A stretch of 64,000 nucleotides of DNA from Novosphingobium cyanobacteriorum (GCF_029436685.1 NZ_JAROCY010000003.1:186001-250000), one strand, 5' to 3'. Counted from the stretch's first letter, positions 7,930 through 17,551 are shown. The notes: generated by a model not told the origin, from the letters alone. Numbers and translations are program-made.

Positions 7930-8873
7930 AGAAGAACCTCCACGAACTCAGCAAGCTGATCCGCGATATCCGCCTCGCACTCGACGACATCTCAATCGAC
8001 GTCGGCCATTACCATATCTCGCTGCTCAACGCGATCTGGTGGGTCGTGGTCGTGGTCACGGCGCTGGTATGCGCCTCCATCGGCGCGCGGATCGCCCGCG
8101 CGCTGGTGCGCCGGGTGCGCCGGCTCGATCCCACGCAGAGCGCGCTCACCGAAAAGCTGGTGACCATCGTGGTCTGGGCGCTTGCCGTGTTCGGCGCGAT
8201 CGATGCGCTCGGCATCAGCCTCACCGCGCTCACCGTGTTCTCGGGCGCATTCGGCCTCGCCATCGGCTTCGGCCTGCAGAAGACCTTCGGCAACATGATC
8301 GCCGGGATCATCCTGCTGATGGACCGCTCGATCAAGCCGGGCGATGTGATCGCGGTCAATGATGGCAGGGGCAACACTTTTGGCGAGGTCAAGAAGATCG
8401 GCGTCCGCGCCGTCTCGGTGACCACGCGCGACAACCGCGAATACCTGATCCCCAACGAAAACCTGATGACCTCTCAGGTGGAGAACTGGTCCTATTCCTC
8501 GCGCGACGTGGCCATCTCGATCCCCGTCGGCGTGGCCTATGGCAGCGATATCGACCAAGCCGAGGCGCTCTTGCTCGAAGCCGCGCGCAGCGTGCCGCGC
8601 GTGCTGGCCGATCCGGCACCCGGCGTGCTGCTCTCCGCCTTCGGCCCCAGCTCGATCGACATGACCGTGGTCTGCTGGATCGCCGACCCGGAGGAAGGCG
8701 TGGGCAACGTGAAGTCCCAGGTGCTCAAGGCCGCGTGGCACCTGTTCCGCAACCACAACGTGGAAATCCCCTTCCCGCAAAGCGACATTCATCTGCGCGA
8801 TTCCGAAGGCCTGCGCCGCCTCGCCGATGCGCTGACGCAGCGAGAACCATCACCCCCGGTGGGAGAAGGATAG
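7926..8873 (+). CDS. MscS-family mechanosensitive ion channel
   Basis: The 315-residue protein starts at GTG 7926, sharing GTGA with the metC stop, so translation is probably coupled. It has three hydrophobic segments near the N-terminus (around AIWWVVVVVTALVC, LVTIVVWALAVFGAI and the pore-lining helix LTALTVFSGAFGLAIGFGLQ). These are followed by the MscS beta domain signature NMIAGIILLMDRSIKPGD and NENLMTSQVENWSY. It would release solutes under hypo-osmotic stress. The C-terminus ends PSPPVGEG in a short GC-rich repeat-like sequence, which may be a recent extension of the original end. The link to methionine genes is positional only. Confidence 0.9.
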   Translation: MKKNLHELSKLIRDIRLALDDISIDVGHYHISLLNAIWWVVVVVTALVCASIGARIARALVRRVRRLDPTQSALTEKLVTIVVWALAVFGAIDALGISLTALTVFSGAFGLAIGFGLQKTFGNMIAGIILLMDRSIKPGDVIAVNDGRGNTFGEVKKIGVRAVSVTTRDNREYLIPNENLMTSQVENWSYSSRDVAISIPVGVAYGSDIDQAEALLLEAARSVPRVLADPAPGVLLSAFGPSSIDMTVVCWIADPEEGVGNVKSQVLKAAWHLFRNHNVEIPFPQSDIHLRDSEGLRRLADALTQREPSPPVGEG

Positions 8874-8975
8874 CGGAGCCTGGATGCGGGTGAGGCCCTC
8901 CGCCTAAAGCTAACCTAACCCGCCCCCAAACCATTCTCGCTGGCGAATTGCCCCCCTCACGCCCAATTGCGCCCC

Positions 8976-9746
8976 ATGAGCAAAGCTGCCCCCAAAGTCG
9001 GTACGGTGTACCTCGTCGGCGCAGGGCCGGGTGATCCGGACCTGCTGACGCTGCGCGCGGCGCGGCTGCTGATGAATGCGAAGGTCGTGGTCCACGATGG
9101 GCTGGTCGATCCCGCCATCCTTGCCATGGCGCCGCGCACCGCGCGGATGATCTCGGTGGCCAAGAGCCGTTCGCGCCACACGATGAAACAGCAGGATATC
9201 AACGCCTTGCTGGTGCGTGAGGCGCTGGAGGGCAACGACGTGATCCGCCTGAAGGGCGGCGATCCCTTCGTCTTCGGGCGCGGGGGGGAAGAGGCCGAGG
9301 ATTGCCTTGCTGCAGGCGTTACCGTTCAGGTCGTGCCCGGCATCAGCGCGGCGATGGGCGCGGCGGCTTCGGCCATGATCCCGCTCACCCACCGTGACAG
9401 CGCCAGCATCGTCAGCTTCGTCGCCGGCCAGTGCAAGGGCCTGACCGACCAGAACTGGGCGGGGCTTGCCGGCAAGGGCCGCACGCTGGTGATCTACATG
9501 GGCGTCGCCACGGCAGAGGCGATTGCGGAAAAGCTGATGGCGGACGGGCTCGCGCCCGACATGCCGGTGGCCGTGGTGGAAAACGCCGCGCGGCCGGAAA
9601 TGCGCGTGCTGCGCGGCAGCCTCGCCGGGCTTGGCCCGCTGGTGGCAGAAAACAAGGTCAGGAGTCCCGCTCTCATCGTGATCGGTGAGGTGACGGGCCG
9701 GGGAGACATGATGGAATTGAAGCAAGTTCTGGAGATGGCCCGATGA
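8976..9746 (+). CDS. cobA: Uroporphyrinogen-III C-methyltransferase (SUMT)
   Basis: The 256-residue protein carries the SUMT landmarks VYLVGAGPGDPDLLTLRA at the N-terminus, RLKGGDPFVFGRGGEE, and VVPGISAAMGAAA. It methylates uroporphyrinogen III at C2 and C7 with SAM to give precorrin-2, here for siroheme needed by the sulfite reductase encoded downstream. ATG 8976 is preferred over an upstream TTG at 8967; neither has a clear ribosome site. Its stop overlaps the DUF2849 start by 4 bases. The CysG-type dehydrogenase/ferrochelatase domain is absent and is not found elsewhere in the window. Confidence 0.93.
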   Translation: MSKAAPKVGTVYLVGAGPGDPDLLTLRAARLLMNAKVVVHDGLVDPAILAMAPRTARMISVAKSRSRHTMKQQDINALLVREALEGNDVIRLKGGDPFVFGRGGEEAEDCLAAGVTVQVVPGISAAMGAAASAMIPLTHRDSASIVSFVAGQCKGLTDQNWAGLAGKGRTLVIYMGVATAEAIAEKLMADGLAPDMPVAVVENAARPEMRVLRGSLAGLGPLVAENKVRSPALIVIGEVTGRGDMMELKQVLEMAR

Positions 9747-10039
9747 AAGTGATCACGGGAAGCGACCTGCGTACCGGCGATGTCATCTGGTGGACCGGCG
9801 AAGGCTGGTCGCGCCACGTCAACGATGCGGTGGATGCAGGCGAACACGCCGAAGCGATCATCGCGCGCGAAAACGCCAAGCAGATCGTCACTGACACGCA
9901 GGTGATCGAAGCGACGCAGACCCCCGAAGGCGTGCGCCCCGCGCACATCAAGGACCGCATCCGCGCGCTCGGCCCCACCGTGCGCCTCGATCTCTCCCTC
10001 AAGCCCGCCGACCCCGCTGCCGGCAACTGGGTGATCTGA
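9743..10039 (+). CDS. DUF2849 protein of the sulfite-reduction operon
   Basis: This 98-residue soluble protein starts at ATG 9743 inside the cobA stop (ATGA overlap) and ends 2 bases before cysI. The pattern TGSDLRTGDVIWWTGEGW and the acidic middle part match DUF2849, a family found almost only beside alphaproteobacterial sulfite reductase genes. Its biochemical role is unknown. The fixed position between siroheme synthesis and the sulfite reductase suggests a helper in siroheme delivery or electron transfer; that is inference. No Cys residue or metal motif is visible, so it is unlikely to be an iron-sulfur carrier. Confidence 0.85.
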   Translation: MKVITGSDLRTGDVIWWTGEGWSRHVNDAVDAGEHAEAIIARENAKQIVTDTQVIEATQTPEGVRPAHIKDRIRALGPTVRLDLSLKPADPAAGNWVI

Positions 10040-10041
10040 CC

Positions 10042-11694
10042 ATGTATCAGTATGATCAATACGACCAGGCCATGGTCGATGCCCGCGTCGCCGAATTCCG
10101 TGACCAGGTGGAGCGCCGCCTTGCCGGTGACATCACCGAGGACCAGTTCAAGCCGCTGCGCCTGAAGAACGGCCTTTATCTGCAGCTTCACGCCTACATG
10201 CTGCGCGTGGCCATTCCCTATGGCACACTGAGCAGCCGCCAGATGCGTATGCTGGGCGATATCGCGGACAAGTATGACCGCGGCTATGGCCACTTCACCA
10301 CGCGCCAGAACATCCAGTACAACTGGATCAAGTTGCAGGATGCTCCGGATATTCTCGCCGATCTCGCCTCTGTCGAGATGCATGCGATCCAGACCAGCGG
10401 CAACTGCATCCGCAACACCACGTCTGATCAGTTCGCGGGCGCTGCGGCTGACGAGCTGGTCGATCCGCGCCCCTATGCGGAACTGCTGCGCCAGTGGTCG
10501 ACCTTCCATCCGGAGTTCGATTACCTGCCGCGCAAGTTCAAGATCGCGATCATCGGCAGCGAGACCGACCGCGCGGCGATGAAGCTGCACGACATCGGCA
10601 TCCAGCTGGTGAAGAACGACGCGGGCGAGATCGGCTGCCGGTTCTACGTCGGTGGCGGCATGGGCCGCACGCCGATGATCGCGCCGGTGATCGGCGACTT
10701 CATCTCGCCCCTGCAGATGGTGTCTTATGCCGAGGCCTGCCTGCGCGTCTACAACCGCTATGGCCGCCGCGACAACAAGTACAAGGCGCGCATCAAGATC
10801 CTCGTCCACGAAATCGGTGCGGACGAATATCGCCGCCAGGTGGAAGAGGAATTTGCCCACATCCTCACGCTAGGGCTGGAACCGCCTGCGGCAGAGCTGG
10901 AGCGGATCAAGGGCTTCTTCGAACAGCCCGGCTTTGACAGCGCCGCTTCCGACGATCTGGACCTGTCCGATCCCGATTTCGCGCTGTGGGTGGATCAGAA
11001 CGTCCACGCCCACAAGCAGCCCGGCTATGCCATCGCCACCATCGCGCTGAAGCCCGTGGGCGGCATCCCTGGTGACGCCAGCGCCGACCAGATCCGCCTG
11101 ATGGCCGATCTTGCCCGTGACTACAGCTTCGACGAACTGCGCGTCACCCACGCACAGAACATCGTGCTGCCTCACGTGCGCAAGGTTGACCTTTACACCG
11201 TGTGGCAGAAGCTGGACGAAGCCGGGCTCGCCAACGCGAACCTTGACCTGATCAGCGACATCATCGCCTGCCCTGGCCTCGATTATTGCAGCCTCGCCAA
11301 TGCGCGCTCGATCCCGGTGGCGCAGAAGATTTCCGAACGCTTCGCCGATCTTGGCCGGCAGAAGGAACTGGGTGAGCTGAAGCTGAAGATTTCGGGCTGC
11401 ATCAACGCCTGCGGTCATCACCACGCCGGCCACATCGGCATCCTCGGCGTGGACCGCAAGGGCGTGGAGAACTACCAGCTCCTGCTCGGCGGCAGCGAAG
11501 GCGCCGATACGTCGCTCGGCACGATCACCGGTCCAGGCTTCAACGAGGATGGCATCGTCGATGCCATCGAAAAGGCGACCGACGTCTATCTCGCCCAGCG
11601 CAGCGAAGGCGAACGCTTCCTCGATACCTATCGCCGCATCGGCATGGCCCCGTTCAAGGAGGCCATCTATGCCAAGGAACCTGCCAATGGTTGA
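10042..11694 (+). CDS. cysI: Sulfite reductase, siroheme/4Fe-4S hemoprotein subunit
   Basis: This 550-residue protein has the duplicated nitrite/sulfite reductase fold. The N-terminal half holds the siroheme-binding Arg-rich segment YGHFTTRQNIQYNWIK and SGNCIRN. The C-terminal half holds the metal-cluster cysteines, CPGLDYC and SGCINACGHHH. It reduces sulfite to sulfide in the cytoplasm. No CysJ flavoprotein is present in the operon, so electrons probably come from ferredoxin or another carrier. The family also contains nitrite reductases, but cobA, DUF2849, DUF934 and cysH around it point to sulfite. Spacing to its neighbours is near zero, so the five genes form one transcript. Confidence 0.93.
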   Translation: MYQYDQYDQAMVDARVAEFRDQVERRLAGDITEDQFKPLRLKNGLYLQLHAYMLRVAIPYGTLSSRQMRMLGDIADKYDRGYGHFTTRQNIQYNWIKLQDAPDILADLASVEMHAIQTSGNCIRNTTSDQFAGAAADELVDPRPYAELLRQWSTFHPEFDYLPRKFKIAIIGSETDRAAMKLHDIGIQLVKNDAGEIGCRFYVGGGMGRTPMIAPVIGDFISPLQMVSYAEACLRVYNRYGRRDNKYKARIKILVHEIGADEYRRQVEEEFAHILTLGLEPPAAELERIKGFFEQPGFDSAASDDLDLSDPDFALWVDQNVHAHKQPGYAIATIALKPVGGIPGDASADQIRLMADLARDYSFDELRVTHAQNIVLPHVRKVDLYTVWQKLDEAGLANANLDLISDIIACPGLDYCSLANARSIPVAQKISERFADLGRQKELGELKLKISGCINACGHHHAGHIGILGVDRKGVENYQLLLGGSEGADTSLGTITGPGFNEDGIVDAIEKATDVYLAQRSEGERFLDTYRRIGMAPFKEAIYAKEPANG

Positions 11695-12115
11695 ACAGAA
11701 CCTGCGTTACCGCACCGATGAGCCCGTCGGCGATCCGGCCGTCACCGTCGACGCCTTCGCGGACCAGTCTAACGCCACGGCCGTGCGGATCGAGCCGGGC
11801 GACGATGCCCGCGCCCTGCTGCCGCATCTGGACCGCATCGCGCTCGTCGAGGTGAACTTCCCCGCCTATACCGACGGGCGCGGCTATTCGGCGGCGCGCA
11901 TCCTGCGCGAACACGGCTATGCCGGGGAACTGCGCGCCGTGGGCGATGTCCTGCTCGATCAGCTCAGCCACATGCGACGCTGCGGGTTTGACAGCTTCGC
12001 CCCCAACCAGCCGATCAGCGCCGAGGCCGCCGAAAAGGCCTTCGCCACATGGCCCGAAGTCTACCAGAAGACGGTTGACGGTCGGCCCGCCATCTGGGCC
12101 AGGCGTCATGGCTGA
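11669..12115 (+). CDS. DUF934 protein of the sulfite-reduction operon
   Basis: The protein has about 148 residues. ATG 11669 has a textbook AAGGAGG site six bases upstream and overlaps the end of cysI by 26 bases; ATG 11687 (8-base overlap) is the alternative and removes six residues. The pattern VEVNFPAYTDGRGYSAARILRE with DVLLDQLSHMRRCGFDSF is the DUF934 signature, a family tied to cysI/cysH in alpha- and betaproteobacteria. Its role is unproven; an accessory or electron-transfer role in sulfite reduction is often assumed. Its stop overlaps the cysH start by 8 bases (ATGGCTGA). Confidence 0.87.
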   Translation: MPRNLPMVEQNLRYRTDEPVGDPAVTVDAFADQSNATAVRIEPGDDARALLPHLDRIALVEVNFPAYTDGRGYSAARILREHGYAGELRAVGDVLLDQLSHMRRCGFDSFAPNQPISAEAAEKAFATWPEVYQKTVDGRPAIWARRHG

Positions 12116-12917
12116 GGCGACCGGCAAGGTGCATCGCAAGATTGACCTGATCGACACCACGCCGCGGTTTACCGAAACCGACGCGATCAGGCTCAACAAC
12201 CTGTTCCGCGGCACCGAAACGCTCGACATGCTGCGCTCGGTGATCCGTGACGGGCTCGCGGGTGACCTTGCCGTCGTTTCCAGCTTCGGCGCTGAATCGG
12301 CCGTGCTGCTCCACCTCGTGGCGCAGGTTGATCCGTCGGTGCCGGTGCTGTTCTTGGAAACGCACAAGCACTTTGCCGAAACCGTCGCCTATCGCGACGA
12401 GCTGATCACGCATCTGGGCATGACCGGGCTGCAGATCATCGAGCCCGATGCGGAAGAACTGGCGAAGAAGGACGAGAACGGCCTGCGCTGGTCGTGGGAC
12501 CCGGACGGCTGCTGCGAAATCCGCAAGGTGCAGCCGCTGGCGCGCGCGCTGAGCCACTTCGATGCCTCGCTCACCGGGCGGAAGGGCTTCCAGTCGGCCA
12601 CCCGCGCCGGCCTGCCCCGCTTCGAGATCGACCGCACCGATACGCAGGGCCGCCTGAAGATCAACCCGCTGGCCAGCTGGGACAAGGACACAATCGAGGC
12701 CTACATGGTCGAACACGGCCTGCCCCGCCATCCGCTGGTTTCGCAGGGTTACCCCTCGATCGGCTGCGCCCCCTGCACCAGCAAGGTCGCCCCGGGTGAA
12801 GACCCGCGCTCGGGCCGCTGGAAGGGCTGGGACAAGACCGAATGCGGCATCCACGTTCCCGGGGCAAAGGATACTGGCGACGGCGATCTGCCGCCGGGCT
12901 ACGAACCCGTCTTCTGA
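12108..12917 (+). CDS. cysH: Adenylyl-sulfate (APS-type) reductase CysH
   Basis: This 269-residue protein has the PP-loop region VVSSFGAESAVLLH and the C-terminal redox motif KTECGIH (Cys 246). It also has Cys 135-136 (DGCCEIRK) and Cys 220/223 (GCAPCTSK). The CC...CxxC set binds a 4Fe-4S cluster and marks enzymes that reduce adenylyl sulfate (APS) directly, unlike the enterobacterial PAPS reductase. It makes sulfite for CysI. It is the last gene of the operon. The generic name phosphoadenosine phosphosulfate reductase would hide the likely substrate difference. Confidence 0.93.
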   Translation: MAEATGKVHRKIDLIDTTPRFTETDAIRLNNLFRGTETLDMLRSVIRDGLAGDLAVVSSFGAESAVLLHLVAQVDPSVPVLFLETHKHFAETVAYRDELITHLGMTGLQIIEPDAEELAKKDENGLRWSWDPDGCCEIRKVQPLARALSHFDASLTGRKGFQSATRAGLPRFEIDRTDTQGRLKINPLASWDKDTIEAYMVEHGLPRHPLVSQGYPSIGCAPCTSKVAPGEDPRSGRWKGWDKTECGIHVPGAKDTGDGDLPPGYEPVF

Positions 12918-13038
12918 CGGAAGGCTTGCGACCCGTTCTTGCTGTCGGCGGCCAACCGCCGTCGCCTTCCCACCCCGAGGGAACTGGTTTTTGCTGCGTC
13001 ACCCCGGCCTCGCTGCCGGGGGCGCTTCTGCTCAGTGT

Positions 13039-14139
13039 TCAGCCGGCACTGAGTATGCAGTTGCGGCCTTGTTCCTTGGCCACATAGAGAGCCTCGTCCG
13101 CGGCTTTCAGCGCATCGCGCGGGTTGGCATAGGCGAAGACGTCGGCCACACCGCCGGAAAAGGTGATCTGGCCGATCGGCGTATCGGTCACGCGGTTGAC
13201 GAAGCGGCGCTGCGAGAAGTTCTCGCGTACCGCGTCCAGCTTCTCGCGCGCCTGGGTCTTGCTCAGCCCCCGGAACAGCATCACGAACTCCTCGCCCCCA
13301 TGGCGCGCCACATGGCACTTGTCGTCGGTGATGCGGGCCAGCGTTTCAGCCACGGCGCGGATCACGCGGTCACCGGTGTCGTGGCCGTGGGTGTCGTTCA
13401 CCCGCTTGAAGTGATCGATGTCGCAGATCGCCACACACAGCTGGTCGATCTGCTGCTGCGCCTCGCGCAGGTTCTTCTCGAACAGTGCCTCGAATGCGCG
13501 ACGGTTGGGCAGGCCCGTAAGGTGGTCGATGTCGGCGTCGCGCTGGGCGCGGGCCAGCCGCTCCTTCAGCTCCTCGGCCTCGGCCTGGCGTGCTTCCATC
13601 TCCGCCTCAAGCGTGCGGGTACGCTCCAGCATGGCCTGCGCCAGGGTGACGATACGGGTCACGTCGGCCCCCTCGGCCGCCGCGCTCGCCTCGTTCACGT
13701 GCGCCGCCAGTTCGGTGTTGTAGCTCGCCGCCGTGTCGCGCGCGCTGCGGGTCGTGGCGGTGAAGCCATCGATCGAGGTCTGCAACTGCTCGGCCAGCCG
13801 CTTTGCACTGCCTGCCGGATCCTCGATCGGCGTCTCGCCGTCCAGCCAATCCTGCGTCACGCCCTCGCCGCTGGCGATGCGATCAATGATCCTGCGCGCC
13901 AGCTTCAGGTCCTCGCCCGAAAACGCCGAGTGCGCCACCAGCAGGTTGCGCGCCGTCACCGCAAGCCGGTTGCCGAGCAGGAACGAGGAGATTTCCTCCA
14001 TCAGTCGCTCGGCGCTCGAATCCGCAGCCACACGCAGGTGTGACGGACGCACGCTGATGGCTACTTCCCCTTCTCCGGCGTCTTCATCGCCTGCGCCAAA
14101 GAAGCGCTTCAGGCGTGCCGCGGCACTGGCGTTGGACAT
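13039..14139 (-). CDS. Diguanylate cyclase (GGDEF) lacking the inhibitory site
   Basis: The protein has 366 residues. The first 190 form a soluble, mostly helical region with no recognised sensor family, followed by a coiled-coil stretch (LEAEMEARQAEAEELKERLARAQRD). The GGDEF domain begins IDHLTGLPNRRAF and has the active motif GGEEF at 281-285, so c-di-GMP synthesis is expected. At the usual RxxD inhibitory position, five residues before the motif, the sequence reads DDKC, so product inhibition is probably lost. There is no membrane segment. It is transcribed alone; the 361 bases upstream hold its promoter. Confidence 0.9.
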   Translation of the reverse strand: MSNASAAARLKRFFGAGDEDAGEGEVAISVRPSHLRVAADSSAERLMEEISSFLLGNRLAVTARNLLVAHSAFSGEDLKLARRIIDRIASGEGVTQDWLDGETPIEDPAGSAKRLAEQLQTSIDGFTATTRSARDTAASYNTELAAHVNEASAAAEGADVTRIVTLAQAMLERTRTLEAEMEARQAEAEELKERLARAQRDADIDHLTGLPNRRAFEALFEKNLREAQQQIDQLCVAICDIDHFKRVNDTHGHDTGDRVIRAVAETLARITDDKCHVARHGGEEFVMLFRGLSKTQAREKLDAVRENFSQRRFVNRVTDTPIGQITFSGGVADVFAYANPRDALKAADEALYVAKEQGRNCILSAG

Positions 14140-14500
14140 GGTTCTTCCCGACCCCTGATTCTGATGTTCGTCCCAATCCCGCCAAAATGGCGCGATGTGG
14201 ATTTCTCTCTACGCGTCATGGATAATCGAGGGGTTTGCGCCCTATCCGTAAACAGCCGTAATCGCCGTAAAAGTATTGCAAACCGGACCGATCCCCTGAT
14301 CCGGTAAAGTGGATACTGGATTGCATCGGCAAATGATTGTTCCAGCACGATCTTCAGCTTTGCCGCAGAATCATGAAGGGCGCCCTTCGCGCCGTGCTGG
14401 CCGAAAAGCGCCCCTCGATCTGTTAACGGGCGTCAACTGTCCCGCAGATGGAGATGTCCAAAAATTTGATCCGGTTTGGCAATCATCCTGCCGTTATGGA
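14140..14500. other. Intergenic region upstream of the diguanylate cyclase
   Basis: These 361 bases lie between the diguanylate cyclase start and the stop of the chemotaxis-like sensor. The part near 14230-14290 is less GC-rich than its surroundings and holds repeated CCGTAA words. No convincing small gene, tRNA or terminator was seen. Confidence 0.5.
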
Positions 14501-15940
14501 TCAGGCGGCGCGACGCAATCCTCCCGTTGGGCTTATGCCATCGTCGCCCAGCCGGAACTGGCTCACCGCCTCTGCCAGCTTGCGCGAGGTGTCGGCCATG
14601 CTGCGCGTGGCCGCGGCGCTTTCTTCCACCATCGCGGCGTTCTGCTGGGAGATGCGGTCCATTTCAGAAACCGCGCCGTTCACCTGCGCCGCATTCTGCG
14701 CCTGCTCCTCGGTCAGGGTTGCCGCCTGCATCACCGCTGCACTGATGTCTGACACCTTGCCGATGATGGCGTGCAGCACACTGCCAGCGCTCTTCACCAG
14801 CTCGGCGCCCTTGTCCACTTGCTGCCTGCTTGAGGACAGCAGCTTCTTGATGTCGTCCGCCGCTTCCGACGATCGCTGCGCCAAGGCGCGCACTTCGTTG
14901 GCCACAACGGCAAAGCCGCGTCCCATCTCGCCCACGCGCGCCGCTTCCACCCCGGCATTCAGCGCAAGCAGGTTGGTCTGGAAAGCGATGCCGTCGATGA
15001 TCTCGGCAATCTGCACGATCTCCTGCGCGCTCTGTTGCGCATCCTCCATCGCACCGATCGCCTCGCCCACCACGGTGCGCCCATGCTGTGCCTCGTTCTG
15101 GGTCTCCTGTGCCGAAGTCCGCAGCCCGGTCATCGATTTGGATGTATCGGCCAGCGCCCGGGTCAGCGAATCCATGGCCGTGGCGCACTGCTGCACGCTG
15201 TCGGCCTGCCGTTCGGTACGGGTGGCGAGGTTTTCCGATGCCGCGCGGATCTCGCTCGTGCCGGTGGCGATGCTGGTGCTGCTGTCGGCAACGATGCCCA
15301 GCGTATGCGCCAGTTGATCGACCGCGGCGTTGAAATCGTCCTCCGCCTGGCGATAGGCTTCGGGCAGGCCATTCATCCGCGTGGTCAGGTCACCCTTGGC
15401 CAGCCCTTTCAGCGCGGTGCCCATCTGCCCCAGCACGATCTCGCGCGTGTTCTGCTCGGCCTTTTCGAAATAGGTCGAAAGCGCCAGGTCCATGTCGATC
15501 ATCGAAGCCTTCACCAGCGCCACGATATCGTCTGCCAGTTGCCGCTGGCGGGGATTGTACTTGCCCACGCCGCGCAGCATCATGTCCTGGATCAGATGCT
15601 CCAGGATCAGCGCATATCCGCCGATATACCACTGCGGCGCCAGACCAATGCGGGCGTGCGTCATGCCGATGTGGTTGGCCCGCTCGAAATAGGCGTCGTT
15701 CAGACCACCATCGAACAGTTTCACCCAGTGGTCACGCTGTGCCGAGCGCGCATGGCTTATGCGCGCGGATGACGAGAAGAACCCGGCCAGCGCCTTGGTC
15801 TGGCCCAGTTTCTCGTAGAACTTGGCCAGCCCCGCATCCACCGAACGTTCGATGACTTTGCCAAGACGACCGAAGCTGCTCTTGTTGCGGTCCATTTCAT
15901 AGAATGCGATCCGATCCTGCAGACCGTCGGTACGCGCCAT
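14501..15940 (-). CDS. Globin-coupled, soluble methyl-accepting chemotaxis-like transducer
   Basis: This 479-residue protein starts at ATG 15940 behind AAAGGGGA. Residues about 1-170 are a globin-coupled sensor domain: the block [16 protein letters not shown], with candidate heme-ligand His95, then [17 protein letters not shown], resembles HemAT and other aerotaxis sensors. It lacks membrane helices. The C-terminal half is an MCP signalling domain with the hairpin tip [32 protein letters not shown]. It should sense oxygen or another gas and pass a signal to a CheA-like kinase; no che genes are in the window. The long upstream open frame continuing to 17605 is antisense to the ABC1 kinase gene and is rejected. 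Confidence 0.9.
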   Translation of the reverse strand: MARTDGLQDRIAFYEMDRNKSSFGRLGKVIERSVDAGLAKFYEKLGQTKALAGFFSSSARISHARSAQRDHWVKLFDGGLNDAYFERANHIGMTHARIGLAPQWYIGGYALILEHLIQDMMLRGVGKYNPRQRQLADDIVALVKASMIDMDLALSTYFEKAEQNTREIVLGQMGTALKGLAKGDLTTRMNGLPEAYRQAEDDFNAAVDQLAHTLGIVADSSTSIATGTSEIRAASENLATRTERQADSVQQCATAMDSLTRALADTSKSMTGLRTSAQETQNEAQHGRTVVGEAIGAMEDAQQSAQEIVQIAEIIDGIAFQTNLLALNAGVEAARVGEMGRGFAVVANEVRALAQRSSEAADDIKKLLSSSRQQVDKGAELVKSAGSVLHAIIGKVSDISAAVMQAATLTEEQAQNAAQVNGAVSEMDRISQQNAAMVEESAAATRSMADTSRKLAEAVSQFRLGDDGISPTGGLRRAA

Positions 15941-16025
15941 GACAATCCCCTTTCTGCTGCGAAAAGCTCGCAACAAGGCGATACCCGGATCGGACTGAAT
16001 CGGTCCGATATTACCAGTTCCGGGG

Positions 16026-16089
16026 ATACCCTTATGCACCAAAGGGCAAATAATTGAATCTAATAGAAAAACTTTCGTTATAAGGGTAT
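16026..16089. promoter_or_regulatory. Spaced inverted repeat in the divergent sensor/kinase region
   Basis: ATACCCTTAT (16026-16035) and ATAAGGGTAT (16080-16089) are perfect 10-bp inverted copies 44 bases apart. They flank an AT-rich stretch between the globin sensor and the ABC1 kinase gene. Two half-sites of one regulator, or a looped operator, are possible. No regulator is identified. Confidence 0.35.
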
Positions 16090-16165
16090 TCTCCGCCCGT
16101 TTTGTCACCTTGGCGTTTACCCTTGAAAGCCTCACAGCAAGGGCCCGCAGCGCAAGGAACCCCCG

Positions 16166-17551
16166 ATGACCGATCGCTACCGCAAGGTTCCCTCCGCCCG
16201 CCTTTCTCGCCTCGCCGCGTTGGGGCAACTGGCGGGCGGCGTGGCGGGCGGTGTCCTGGCCGAAGGCGCGAGACGGCTGGCGCGGGGTGAACGGCCCCAC
16301 CTGTCCAACCTTCTGCTCACCCCCGGCAATGTCATGCGCGTGACCGATCAGCTCTCCCGCCTGCGGGGCGCGGCAATGAAGCTGGGGCAGATGATCTCGA
16401 TGGACGCGGGCGATGTCCTGCCGGCCGAACTCACGCAGATCCTCTCCCGCCTGCGCGATGCCGCGCATTTCATGCCCCCGGCCCAGCTGAACCGCGTATT
16501 GGCCGAACAATGGGGGGCAGACTGGCGCCAGCGCTTCGCTCGTTTTGACGCCACCCCGATTGCCGCTGCGTCCATCGGCCAGGTCCACCGCGCCGTGCTG
16601 CACGATGGGCGGACCCTCGCCATCAAGGTGCAGTATCCGGGCGTCGCCGCCTCGATCGACGCTGATGTCGACAATGTCGCCACCCTGCTGCGCATCTCCG
16701 GCCTGTTGCCTGCTGGGCTCGACGTCGCGCCGCTGCTTGCAGAAGCAAAGCGCCAGCTGGCCGAGGAAACCGATTACCTTCGCGAAGCGGCGCAGATGCG
16801 CCACTACGCCACGCTGCTGGCTGATGACCCGCGCTTCCTCGCGCCCAGCCCGGTGGACGATCTCACCCGTGCGCGCGTGCTTGCCATGGATTTCATCCCC
16901 GGCCGCCCGATCGATGAACTCGCCAACGTGGCGCAGGACCGGCGGGACCGCGTGACCGGCGCACTGCTTGATCTCGTGCTGCGCGAACTCTTCGTGTTCG
17001 GCTATATGCAGACCGATCCCAACTTCGCCAATTATCGCTGGCAGCCCGAAAGCGACCGGCTCGTCCTGCTCGATTTCGGCGCTGCCCGCCCGGTGCCCGC
17101 TGCCACCCAGGCCGCCTATCGCCGCCTGATGGCCGCCGGCCTTGCCGAAGACCGCATGGCCCTGCGTGCCGCGCTCGTTGAAGTCGGTTTCGTCTCCCCG
17201 CAGCAACTGCAGCGCCACGGCCCCCGTTTCGATGCGATGATAGACGTCCTTATTGGCCATCTGGGCCGCCCCGGACTGTTCGACTTCGCTGACCGCTCCT
17301 TCGTCGAACGGATCCGGTCCCTCGCCACGCCCGTGGCCGAAGACCGCGCCAGTTGGCACCTCCCGCCCGCTGATACCCTCTTTGTCCAGCGCAAGGTCAG
17401 CGGCACCGCCCTTCTCGCCATCAGGATGAAGACCGGCTTGCCGCTCCGCGAGATGGTCGCCAAAGCCGTGGGCCAGAATGAATTGCCTGAGAGTAGCTCG
17501 GCGGTATCGTGCAGCCCGAACGCAGAGATTGCGGTCGCGGCAGGCGACTGA
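16166..17551 (+). CDS. ABC1/UbiB-family atypical kinase
   Basis: The protein has 461 residues and no membrane helices. It contains the family KxGQ motif (KLGQM, about residue 72), the Ala-rich loop [11 protein letters not shown] that replaces the usual glycine-rich loop, the ion-pair Lys in LAIKVQYPG, and ETDYLREA. The catalytic segment is DPNFANY and the metal-binding segment is LLDFGAA. These match the ABC1/ADCK/UbiB family, ATPases that support coenzyme Q biosynthesis or lipid handling. The normal DPHPGN reads DPNFANY here, a common variant in the non-UbiB branch. It is not next to ubiquinone genes, so it may be a paralogue rather than UbiB. Confidence 0.87.
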   Translation: MTDRYRKVPSARLSRLAALGQLAGGVAGGVLAEGARRLARGERPHLSNLLLTPGNVMRVTDQLSRLRGAAMKLGQMISMDAGDVLPAELTQILSRLRDAAHFMPPAQLNRVLAEQWGADWRQRFARFDATPIAAASIGQVHRAVLHDGRTLAIKVQYPGVAASIDADVDNVATLLRISGLLPAGLDVAPLLAEAKRQLAEETDYLREAAQMRHYATLLADDPRFLAPSPVDDLTRARVLAMDFIPGRPIDELANVAQDRRDRVTGALLDLVLRELFVFGYMQTDPNFANYRWQPESDRLVLLDFGAARPVPAATQAAYRRLMAAGLAEDRMALRAALVEVGFVSPQQLQRHGPRFDAMIDVLIGHLGRPGLFDFADRSFVERIRSLATPVAEDRASWHLPPADTLFVQRKVSGTALLAIRMKTGLPLREMVAKAVGQNELPESSSAVSCSPNAEIAVAAGD

